From: Candidatus Aminicenantes bacterium UBA4085
GTDB lineage: Bacteria > Acidobacteriota > Aminicenantia > Aminicenantales > UBA4085
Length of the DNA stretch: 20,704 bases
Direction of reading: 5' to 3'
Assembly (NCBI GenBank): GCA_002383325.1
Contig: DFYJ01000113.1
Location: 1-20,704 of the forward strand
Shown piece after piece: positions 1 through 7,290 of the stretch. The notes under the pieces were generated by a model. The model was not told where the DNA came from, did no database searches, and saw nothing but the letters and a program-made list of their open reading frames with translations. Numbering within the stretch: position 1 is the first letter of the stretch; every line of letters starts with the position of its first letter. Made by a program: the position numbers and the translations under genes.

Positions 1-1
1 G

Positions 2-283
2 GTCCTGGTCGACGGCCTGCCGCTTCCCGAACCGGGCTTCCCTCAGAAGGCCGTTCCTCACGGCGATCGCATCGCCACCTCCATCGCGGCCGCTTCGATC
101 GTGGCCAAGGTCCTGCGTGACGCGCTGATCGTCTTCAGCGGGCGCCTGCTCCCCGGCTACGGCCTGGCCCGGCACAAGGGCTATGGGACCACGGCCCACT
201 ACCGGGCCCTGGAGGCTCTGGGCCCGACCCCTTTCCATCGCCGCAGCTTTACTCTACAATCGGAGCGGACTCTGTTCGAATGA
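2..283 (+). CDS. rnhB: Ribonuclease HII, 3' part only
   Basis: This is the C-terminal 93 residues of a type 2 RNase H, which cuts the RNA strand of RNA-DNA hybrids and removes misincorporated ribonucleotides. The gene runs off the left edge of the window, so its start and first catalytic residues are not visible. Diagnostic stretches are VDGLPLPEP at the left edge, SIAAASIVAKVLRD (visible residues 27-40) and the strongly conserved PGYGLARHKGYGT followed by LGPTPFHRRSF. From family knowledge, D4 in VDG and D40 in VLRD match the third and fourth acidic residues of the DEDD active site. The reading frame has no in-frame start that fits the family, so it is treated as partial. Its stop codon overlaps the next gene's start as ATGA, which suggests translational coupling. 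Confidence 0.95.
   Translation, partial: VLVDGLPLPEPGFPQKAVPHGDRIATSIAAASIVAKVLRDALIVFSGRLLPGYGLARHKGYGTTAHYRALEALGPTPFHRRSFTLQSERTLFE
232..260 (+). promoter_or_regulatory. Possible sigma-70 promoter inside rnhB for the TPR gene
   Basis: TTTCCA (232-237), a 17-bp spacer and TACAAT (255-260) lie within the last codons of rnhB. The predicted start of transcription would be near 267, about 13 nt before the TPR start codon. The -10 is good and the -35 is weak. The site could let the TPR gene be expressed apart from rnhB. Confidence 0.25.
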
Positions 284-2382
284 ACGGCAAGAGCGACCGC
301 TCCCGACCCTTTGAGGCGGCCGAGCGCATGGTCAAGGCCGGCCGGCTGGCCGAGGCGGCGGCCGAGTACGAGCGGCTCCTGGACGGCGCCGCCCAGGACC
401 TCCCTCTTCGCAACATCATCGGCGATCTCTACGTCCAGATGGGGCATCCCGAGCGGGCCGTGCGCGTCTTCCGGGCCAACATCGAGGCGCTCGAGGGGCA
501 CGGCTTCTATCCCCAAGCCCTGGCCCTGGCCAAACGGGTCCGCAAGCTGGATCCCTCCGACGCTTCCATCGTAGCCAAGCTGGGCGACCTTTACAGCCGC
601 CTGGGATTCCTGGCCGAATCCAAGGTCGAGTACGCCGCGGCCCTGGAGGAGATGGGGGATTCCGATCCGCGGGAGCGGATCGCCCTGTTCGAGAAGCTGG
701 CCCGCCTGGATCGGACGGATGCCTCCGCCCGGCTCAAGCTGGCCGGCTACCTGGCCAGGTCGGGCCAGCTGGAGCGAGCCGCGGCCGAGCTCAACGAAGC
801 GGCGGATATCTTCCTGGCCCGCGGCGACCTGGATGAAGCCGAGCGCATCCTGCGGGAGGCTTTGCGGATCAGGGAGGGCGACGCCCGGACCCTGACCGGC
901 CTGGCCCGTCTCATGAAGAGGGCCAAGCGGATGGACGAAGCCGTCCAGATGGTCGAGGAAAGCATCCGCCGCCATGGCCCTCAGCCCGGGCTGGTGTCGC
1001 TCCTGGGCGATCTCTACCTCGAGGGACGCAACGACGCCAAGGCCAAGAGCGTCTTTCAACGGCTTCTGGATGAGAATCCCGAGCGGGCGGACGCCCGGGC
1101 CAAGCTGGGCATCCTGTCGCTTCGCGCCGGCTGCCCCGACGACGCCTTCGCCCTCTTCGAACCGCTGATCGTCTCGCTCCTCAATCGGGGCAAGGATGAT
1201 CGGGCGGCGGGCCTGATCGGCCTCATCCTGATCTCCCATCCCGGGCACCTGCCCAGCCTGGAAAAGCTGGCCGCCGTGTTCCGGCGGAGCGGCCGGGTGG
1301 AGCATCTCGAGGCGGCGCTGCGGCTGCTTCTCGAAGAAGCCCGGGCCCAAGGGCGGGAAGATCTGCGGCGGCGGACGCTCCGGGAGCTGACGGAGATGAG
1401 ACCCGAGGATGCCGCCCTGAAGAAGGAGCGGAAGGAAGTCGGAGACGGCGGCGAAACGGCCTCCGCCGGGCCCGATGCCGTGCCGGCCGCCGCTCTGCCG
1501 ACCAAGGACAGGGAGATCATCCGGACGAACCTGACCAAGGCCGGCCTGTACGTCGAACAGGGGCTGGTCCGCAACGCCCGGCGGATTCTCGAGAACCTCC
1601 GCCTTCTCTATCCTGAAGATACCCGCATTCAGGACCGCCTGGCCGCCCTTCCGGCCGATCCGCCGCCGGCCGGCGCGGAGGATCTGGCCGCCCTGGTCGC
1701 TCGGATGGCGGATGAGGAAAGGCGGAAAGGCCGCCCCGGTCCGCCGCCGGTGCATTCTTTCCCTGAAGAGATCGCGGCCGACACCGTTTCGCTGGAGGAG
1801 ATCTTCGGCGGCACGGATCTGTGGACGGGCCCGGCCGCGCCATCGTCCGGAAGGCGCTATCCCGACCTGACGGCCGCGCTCCGCGAGGAGATGGAGGCCA
1901 TCGAGGCCGAGACGTTCCGCCAGGTCAAGGAGAGGGCCGCGGTCATCGAGAAGGATCTGGACGAGATCGTGGCCGAGTTCAAGCGCCAGGTCGAGCGGAA
2001 GATCGATCCGGGGGACCACGAGGTCCGCTACCAGCTCGGGCTGGCTTTCCTGGAGCAGGACCTCCTGGACGAAGCGGTGGCCGAGTTCGAGCTCGCGGCC
2101 GAGGATCCGGCCCGGGCCGCCGACTGCTATGCCCTGATCGCCCAGGCCTTTCGGCGGCGCAAGAACCACCACGAAGCCCTGCGCCGGATCGAGGAAGCTC
2201 TGCGGCGCGTGGACCAGGGCTCCGACGCGGACTATGCCCTGACCTACGACAAGGCCGAGATCCTGGAGGACTTGGACCGCGACGATGAAGCCCTCCGGCT
2301 TTTCCGGCGGGTCATGGGCTGGAACGGAGCCTACCGCGACGCGGCCAAGCGGGTCCGTATCCTGGAGCGGATCACCGGTTGA
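280..2382 (+). CDS. Large tetratricopeptide repeat protein
   Basis: A 700-residue protein built mostly of helical TPR-type repeats. Clear repeat units include GDLYVQMGHPERAVRVF (about 48-64), AKLGDLYSRLGFLAESKVEY (about 95-114), KLAGYLARSGQLERAAAEL (about 149-167) and, near the C-terminus, YQLGLAFLEQDLLDEAVAEF (about 584-603). A Pro/Ala-rich linker at roughly residues 385-400 and a second variable stretch at about 455-515 separate the N-terminal repeat array from the C-terminal one. The helix at about 535-570 is rich in Glu and Lys and may form a coiled coil. There is no signal peptide, membrane segment or catalytic motif, so a cytoplasmic scaffold role is inferred. The start overlaps the rnhB stop as ATGA, and no strong Shine-Dalgarno lies close by. 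The 3' end overlaps the oppositely oriented membrane-protein gene by 11 bp. The precise function is unknown. Confidence 0.85.
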   Translation: MNGKSDRSRPFEAAERMVKAGRLAEAAAEYERLLDGAAQDLPLRNIIGDLYVQMGHPERAVRVFRANIEALEGHGFYPQALALAKRVRKLDPSDASIVAKLGDLYSRLGFLAESKVEYAAALEEMGDSDPRERIALFEKLARLDRTDASARLKLAGYLARSGQLERAAAELNEAADIFLARGDLDEAERILREALRIREGDARTLTGLARLMKRAKRMDEAVQMVEESIRRHGPQPGLVSLLGDLYLEGRNDAKAKSVFQRLLDENPERADARAKLGILSLRAGCPDDAFALFEPLIVSLLNRGKDDRAAGLIGLILISHPGHLPSLEKLAAVFRRSGRVEHLEAALRLLLEEARAQGREDLRRRTLRELTEMRPEDAALKKERKEVGDGGETASAGPDAVPAAALPTKDREIIRTNLTKAGLYVEQGLVRNARRILENLRLLYPEDTRIQDRLAALPADPPPAGAEDLAALVARMADEERRKGRPGPPPVHSFPEEIAADTVSLEEIFGGTDLWTGPAAPSSGRRYPDLTAALREEMEAIEAETFRQVKERAAVIEKDLDEIVAEFKRQVERKIDPGDHEVRYQLGLAFLEQDLLDEAVAEFELAAEDPARAADCYALIAQAFRRRKNHHEALRRIEEALRRVDQGSDADYALTYDKAEILEDLDRDDEALRLFRRVMGWNGAYRDAAKRVRILERITG

Positions 2383-2806
2383 TGGCCGGCGGAAGGAAGA
2401 GGAAGACGGTTGTCCCGGGCCTGGCCTCGAGGTAGATCCAGGAGGGGGGATTCACGACACTTGCCTCCGGTGCGGGGGCGACTCTCCCCGGAGCCACGAG
2501 GGCGCCCGGATCGGCGGGCAGCATCTCCCCGGCCCGGCTGTCCGGAACAGCCGCGGCCGGAGCCCCCGGAGCGACTGCCATGTACCAGGCCCCGGCGGCC
2601 AGGGCGGCCAGCATCGAGACGGCTGCCAAGGCGGGGCGCCAGAGCGGCGTCCGGCGGGGGGGAGGCGGCTCGAGAGATTGCCGGGTCGCCCGGCGAAGGA
2701 TCCCGCGCCACTGCTCCTCGGTCCAGTCCGGACCAGCCGAAGCCTGGGCCCAGCCGCGCATCCGGCTCAGGGCCTCCTCGTATTCCCGCCGCCGTCGCCC
2801 TCTCAT
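2372..2806 (-). CDS. Small single-pass membrane protein, probable anti-sigma factor
   Basis: A 144-residue protein encoded directly after an ECF sigma factor, with stop and start overlapping as ATGA (2803-2806). It has a basic, charged N-terminal region (residues 1-55, including DWTEEQWRGILRRATR), one membrane helix (about 56-78) and an Ala/Pro-rich outer segment ending in PSWIYLEARPGTTVFLFLPP. That topology (cytoplasmic head, one helix, outer tail) and the gene order are typical of anti-sigma factors. However, the head has no HxxxCxxC zinc motif and no recognisable domain, so the role rests on context. The outer segment is short, about 65 residues. The gene converges on the TPR gene with an 11-bp overlap of coding ends (2372-2382). 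An alternative is an unrelated membrane protein of the sigma regulon. Confidence 0.7.
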   Translation of the reverse strand: MRGRRRREYEEALSRMRGWAQASAGPDWTEEQWRGILRRATRQSLEPPPPRRTPLWRPALAAVSMLAALAAGAWYMAVAPGAPAAAVPDSRAGEMLPADPGALVAPGRVAPAPEASVVNPPSWIYLEARPGTTVFLFLPPAINR

Positions 2807-3375
2807 GACCGGCTCCCATCGTCCGGCCGGTCGAGCTCCAGATAGCGGGCCCGGATCTTGCGGCGTGCGGCGTTGAGATGGACGCGGACCGAGATGGCCG
2901 AGGAGCCCAGGGCCTGGGCCGTCTCCCGGACGTTGAGCTCCTCGATCTCGCGCAGCAGGAAGACCTCCCGTTCGCGACGGGAAAGGGCATCCAGGCAGGA
3001 CATCAGGCGGGCTCGAAGGGCGGCCCGGTCGCAGCCGGCCTCCGGATCCTCGACGCTCCCGGCGCCGATGATCTCCGGCGCGGCCCGGTCCAGCCCGATG
3101 TCGCGCTCCAGCCGCTTGCGCTGGAAGGATCGGGCGGTGTTGACGGCGATCTGGTAGAGCCAGCTGCGGAAGCCGAGGCCGCGGTCGAAGCCGCCGAGGT
3201 AGCGGTAGGCCCGCAGGAGCGTCTCTTGGGCTACTTCCTGGGCGTCCTCGGGATTGCGGACGATGCGGGAGGCCAAGCCCAGCAGGGCGCCGCGGTACGG
3301 CGTCACAAGGGGCTCGAAGGCGGCCGCGTCCCCGGCCAGCACCTGCTCAATCAAGGCGTTCTCCCGCTCATCCAT
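2803..3375 (-). CDS. ECF-family RNA polymerase sigma factor
   Basis: A 190-residue extracytoplasmic-function (group 4) sigma factor that directs RNA polymerase to a specific promoter set. Region 2 spans about residues 9-86, with the core-binding stretch RIVRNPEDAQEVAQETLLRA and the DNA-melting segment FRSWLYQIAVNTARSFQRK. Region 4 spans about 121-176, with LDALSRREREVFLLREIEEL followed by a helix-turn-helix. There is no region 1 or 3, and the length is normal for the family. The gene is first in a two-gene unit with the membrane protein that overlaps its stop. A consensus-like housekeeping promoter sits just upstream, so the gene does not look obviously dependent on its own factor. Which ECF subgroup it belongs to cannot be read by eye. 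Confidence 0.93.
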   Translation of the reverse strand: MDERENALIEQVLAGDAAAFEPLVTPYRGALLGLASRIVRNPEDAQEVAQETLLRAYRYLGGFDRGLGFRSWLYQIAVNTARSFQRKRLERDIGLDRAAPEIIGAGSVEDPEAGCDRAALRARLMSCLDALSRREREVFLLREIEELNVRETAQALGSSAISVRVHLNAARRKIRARYLELDRPDDGSRS

Positions 3376-3385
3376 CTCACAGGAG

Positions 3386-3415
3386 AGTATACCCTTCCGC
3401 CGCGGCGGATGTTAA
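3386..3415 (-). promoter_or_regulatory. Promoter of the ECF sigma gene, near-leaderless
   Basis: On the minus strand, TTAACA (3415-3410), an 18-bp spacer and TATACT (3391-3386) fit a sigma-70 promoter. The predicted transcript start is near 3379, only 4 nt before the ATG at 3375, and no Shine-Dalgarno is visible. A perfect 14-bp palindrome (3396-3409, TCCGCCGCGGCGGA) fills most of the spacer and could be an operator. Confidence 0.45.
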
Positions 3416-3429
3416 GGGCCCGCCGCAGG

Positions 3430-3445
3430 CCGTCTTTTAAGACGG
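3430..3445. promoter_or_regulatory. 16-bp palindrome, possible operator
   Basis: CCGTCTT and AAGACGG are separated by TT, a perfect 7-bp inverted repeat with a 2-nt centre. It overlaps the predicted -35 element of the downstream ATPase gene. The tight dyad is better suited to a dimeric repressor than to an RNA terminator, and no T-run follows. The binding protein is unknown. Confidence 0.35.
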
Positions 3446-3465
3446 GGCAGTTTGGTTTATATATA
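3437..3465 (+). promoter_or_regulatory. Possible promoter of the HerA-like ATPase gene
   Basis: TTAAGA (3437-3442), a 17-bp spacer and TATATA (3460-3465) lie in a local AT-rich patch. The predicted transcript start near 3472 leaves a leader of about 14 nt. That leader holds a strong Shine-Dalgarno, AAAGGAGGG (3473-3481), placed 4 nt before the ATG at 3486. The -10 register is uncertain because the TA run gives several choices. Confidence 0.4.
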
Positions 3466-3485
3466 TAGTCTGAAAGGAGGGCGCC

Positions 3486-4964
<1,479 letters not shown>

Positions 4965-4985
4965 TCCCCCGCCGGGGACCGCGTT

Positions 4986-5068
4986 CGCCCCGCGCGGGAT
5001 TCGGGGCGGAGTGAGAATAACGCCGACGCCGAGCGTCTCCCTCTTTGTCGCGGGCGTTCGGAACGCCC
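4986..5068. repeat. Two GC-rich inverted repeats between the ATPase and regulator genes
   Basis: CGCCCCG (4986-4992) pairs with CGGGGCG (5002-5008) around a 9-nt loop, and GGGCGTTC (5052-5059) pairs with GAACGCCC (5061-5068). Neither is followed by a T-run, so neither is a standard intrinsic terminator. They could slow transcription, act as a Rho-linked pause or be chance in GC-rich DNA. Confidence 0.3.
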
Positions 5069-5095
5069 CCGGCGAGGGCGAAAGGGCGGCGTTAC

Positions 5096-6079
5096 ATGGG
5101 CGATGAAAGCGGAATCCTGGCCGGGGCGAGCGAGGCCTTCGCGCGCATCCTGGCCCTCATCGACAAGGTTCGGGACTTGGACGCCCCGGTCCTGATCGTG
5201 GGCGAGAGCGGCACGGGCAAGGAGCTCATCGCCCGCGAGATCCACAACCGGGGCGGCCGAGCCGGCCGGCCCTTCGTGGCCGTCAACTGCTCGGCCATCC
5301 CCGAGCCCCTGCTCGAGTCGGAGCTCTTCGGTCACGTCCGGGGCGCTTTCACCGGGGCCATGCGCGACAAGCCGGGCCTGATCGAGGAGGCGGGCTCCGG
5401 CACGTTCTTCCTGGACGAGGTGGGCGACCTCTCGCCGGCCCTCCAGGCCAAGCTGCTGAGGGTCCTGCAGGAGCGGGAGCTGCGCCGGGTCGGCGAGACC
5501 CGGACCCGACCTGTCCAGGCCCGCTTCCTCAGCGCCACCAACCGCGACCTGGAGCGGGAGATCGGCCGGGGCGCCTTCCGCGAGGACCTTTACTATCGGC
5601 TCAAGATCATCGTCGTCGAGGTTCCGCCGCTGCGCGAGCGTCAGGCCGACCTGCTCTACCTCCTGGACCGCTTCGCCGCCCGCTATGCCGCGGCGATGGG
5701 CCGGCCCAAGGTCGGCTTCGCCCCGCGCACGGTGGAGTTTCTTTTCCAATACGCCTGGCCGGGCAACGTCCGCGAGCTCCAGAACGAGGTCCAGCGAGCC
5801 GTCATCCTATGCGGCGAGGACGGCATCGTGCGTCCGGAGCACCTCTCGCCCAAGCTCGCTCCCCGCTTGGAGGGCGTCGCGGCCGCCCCGGCCGGCACCT
5901 ACGCCGAGGCCAAGTCCGAGTTCGTCCGGCGTTTCCTGCGGCAGGCCCTGGAGCGCTGCGACTTCAACAAGGCCCGCACGGCCGAGAGCATCGGACTGTC
6001 GCGGCAGGGACTGTTCAAACTGATCAAGCGCCATGGCCTGGGCCCGGCTGGGTCCGTCTCCGGCGGGAAAGCGAGCTAG
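5096..6079 (+). CDS. Stand-alone sigma-54-dependent transcriptional activator
   Basis: A 327-residue bacterial enhancer-binding protein consisting of the AAA+ sigma-54 interaction domain and a Fis-type DNA-binding domain. Visible motifs are Walker A GESGTGKE (36-43), the sigma-54-contacting loop GAFTGA (83-88), Walker B GTFFLDE (102-108) and sensor II WPGNVREL (221-228). The C-terminal helix-turn-helix lies at about 285-314 (FNKARTAESIGLSRQGLFKL). The AAA+ domain begins almost at residue 1, so there is no receiver, GAF or PAS domain, as in PspF. Control must therefore come from a separate protein or from expression level. I chose the ATG at 5096, preceded by AAAGGG, over a TTG 51 nt upstream because the extra 17 residues look like non-coding sequence. 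The target genes are unknown, and no convincing -24/-12 promoter was found nearby. Confidence 0.93.
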   Translation: MGDESGILAGASEAFARILALIDKVRDLDAPVLIVGESGTGKELIAREIHNRGGRAGRPFVAVNCSAIPEPLLESELFGHVRGAFTGAMRDKPGLIEEAGSGTFFLDEVGDLSPALQAKLLRVLQERELRRVGETRTRPVQARFLSATNRDLEREIGRGAFREDLYYRLKIIVVEVPPLRERQADLLYLLDRFAARYAAAMGRPKVGFAPRTVEFLFQYAWPGNVRELQNEVQRAVILCGEDGIVRPEHLSPKLAPRLEGVAAAPAGTYAEAKSEFVRRFLRQALERCDFNKARTAESIGLSRQGLFKLIKRHGLGPAGSVSGGKAS

Positions 6080-6120
6080 CGGGGCGGGCGGCTGGAAGGC
6101 CTTCGCGGAGGGCGGCGCCG

Positions 6121-6149
6121 TTGCCCCGCCGCCGGGGTTCTGGTAGATT
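6121..6149 (+). promoter_or_regulatory. Possible leaderless promoter of the CxxC protein gene
   Basis: TTGCCC (6121-6126), a 17-bp spacer and TAGATT (6144-6149) put the predicted transcript start exactly on the A of the ATG at 6156. No Shine-Dalgarno precedes the ATG. An inverted repeat, CCCCG/CGGGG with a 4-nt loop (6124-6137), overlaps the -35 and spacer. It may be an operator or the end of the previous transcript. Confidence 0.35.
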
Positions 6150-6155
6150 GGGCCC

Positions 6156-6404
6156 ATGAGCGATAAGGTTTTCGAGGTCGTTTGCCCGCATTGCCGGACG
6201 ACGCTTTGGGTCGACGGGGAAGGCCGCAAGGTCCTGAAGGCGGAGAAGGCGGCCAAGAAGAAAGAGTCCCTCGACGACCTGCTGGCCAAGGAGAAGGAGA
6301 AGCGCGCGGGCATGGCCTCCAAGTTCGAGGTCACGGCCGCGCTGGAGCAGGAGAAGCTGAAGCAAGCTCGGGAGAAGTTCGAAAAAGCCCTCAAAAACGG
6401 CTGA
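6156..6404 (+). CDS. Small CxxC coiled-coil protein, function unknown
   Basis: An 82-residue protein. The N-terminus has VVCPHCRTTLWVD with a single CxxC pair (C10, C13), like the first half of a zinc ribbon. No second pair follows, so zinc binding would need a dimer or a partner. From about residue 24 onward the chain is highly charged, Lys/Glu/Ala-rich and strongly helical (for example KAEKAAKKKESLDDLLAKEK), probably a coiled coil, and it ends with ALEQEKLKQAREKFEKALKN. There is no signal peptide or membrane segment, so it is probably cytoplasmic. Codon composition, the tidy start and stop and the dedicated promoter support a real gene. I do not recognise a named family. A nucleic-acid- or ribosome-associated zinc protein is one possibility, but nothing in the sequence proves it. 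Confidence 0.75.
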   Translation: MSDKVFEVVCPHCRTTLWVDGEGRKVLKAEKAAKKKESLDDLLAKEKEKRAGMASKFEVTAALEQEKLKQAREKFEKALKNG

Positions 6405-6417
6405 TCCTGTTTTCCGA

Positions 6418-6446
6418 TTTACAAGCCGGCGCCGTCAGCATAGAAT
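6418..6446 (+). promoter_or_regulatory. Promoter of the acyltransferase gene
   Basis: TTTACA (6418-6423), a 17-bp spacer and TAGAAT (6441-6446) make one of the best sigma-70 matches in the window. The predicted start near 6453 gives a 15-nt leader containing GCGAGG just upstream of the ATG at 6468. Confidence 0.5.
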
Positions 6447-6467
6447 AGGCGGGATCGCGAGGTTTCA

Positions 6468-7247
6468 ATGCCGCGTTTTCGCCTGGACTACGATCACGAG
6501 GCCGAGTATCGGCGGGTCCAGCCCGTCATCCGGCGGATCTGCCGGTTCGGCCTGCTGGGCAAGAAGATCGAGGTCCTCGGCCGCGACAACCTGGTCGTCC
6601 GCGGGCCCAGCCTCCTGATCGGCAATCACATCGGCTCCTACAAGGATGTGGCCACCCTGTTCGCGGTCATGCCGCGCCCCATCTTCTTCAATGCCAACGC
6701 CCAGATCTTCACCCGGGAGGAGTTCGGCGCGCTGGTGCGCAAGCACCTCAAGCGGCACATGGGCCGCATCGGCGGGATCCTGGATTTCCTGCTCAATCCC
6801 TACAAGTTCCTGTTCGTCGACTGCATCGCCGCCAACATCGCCCGCATCGGCTCCATTCCGGTCCGGCTGCTGAGAGGCAAGCGCGAGGCGGTCGACCGCT
6901 GCATGGACTACATGCGCCGCGGGCGGGCCGTCGTTTCCCTGCAGGGCCGCGGCCGGGTTGATCGGATGGCGCCCCATCCCTATGTCTGGCCGTTCGGGCG
7001 CGGCATCGCCTACATCGCCCATGACCTCCTGGATCGGGAGGGCCTGGACGTGCCGGTCACTCCGCTGGCCTTTTTCGGAAGCCACGTGGCCTGGCCCATC
7101 CCGTTCACCATCCGGCTGAACGTGGGCGCCCCGATGTTCGTCCGCGACTTTCTCGGCGGCGGTCGCGATGCCTCCGTCCTCCGCTTCAAGGCGGCCCAGG
7201 AGGAGAAGGTCCGGGAGCTGTTCATGGACATCCTGCGCCGCCGCTGA
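6468..7247 (+). CDS. PlsC-like lysophospholipid acyltransferase, divergent motifs
   Basis: A 259-residue member of the glycerolipid acyltransferase (LPLAT/PlsC) fold, which typically moves an acyl chain to the sn-2 position of lysophosphatidate at the inner membrane. Motif I is recognisable as LLIGNHIGSYKD (49-60), motif II as ARIGSIPVRLLRGKREAVDR (125-144) and motif IV as VPVTPLAFFG (195-204). Two features are unusual. The catalytic His and Asp are separated by five residues (H54, D60) instead of the usual four. The motif III region, usually FPEGTRS, reads VSLQGRGRV (156-164) and lacks the glutamate and threonine. The fold is fairly clear, but the acceptor substrate, and even activity, are uncertain. 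There is no strong membrane helix. It may modify an unusual lipid, or a membrane-associated sugar or peptide. A good promoter and ribosome site precede it. Confidence 0.75.
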   Translation: MPRFRLDYDHEAEYRRVQPVIRRICRFGLLGKKIEVLGRDNLVVRGPSLLIGNHIGSYKDVATLFAVMPRPIFFNANAQIFTREEFGALVRKHLKRHMGRIGGILDFLLNPYKFLFVDCIAANIARIGSIPVRLLRGKREAVDRCMDYMRRGRAVVSLQGRGRVDRMAPHPYVWPFGRGIAYIAHDLLDREGLDVPVTPLAFFGSHVAWPIPFTIRLNVGAPMFVRDFLGGGRDASVLRFKAAQEEKVRELFMDILRRR

Positions 7248-7290
7248 CTTTGCGTCCGGCGGCGCCGATCGCTTCGGAAGAGAGAGAGCC

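Noticed and set aside
199..2172. 657-codon open frame antisense to the TPR gene
   Set aside because: It is a GC-bias shadow. Its translation is low-complexity Gly/Arg/Gln-rich sequence without any family motif, while the plus strand reads as clear TPR repeats.
4986..5068. Intrinsic terminators after the HerA-like ATPase gene
   Set aside because: Stems exist but no T-run follows either one. They are listed only as inverted repeats.
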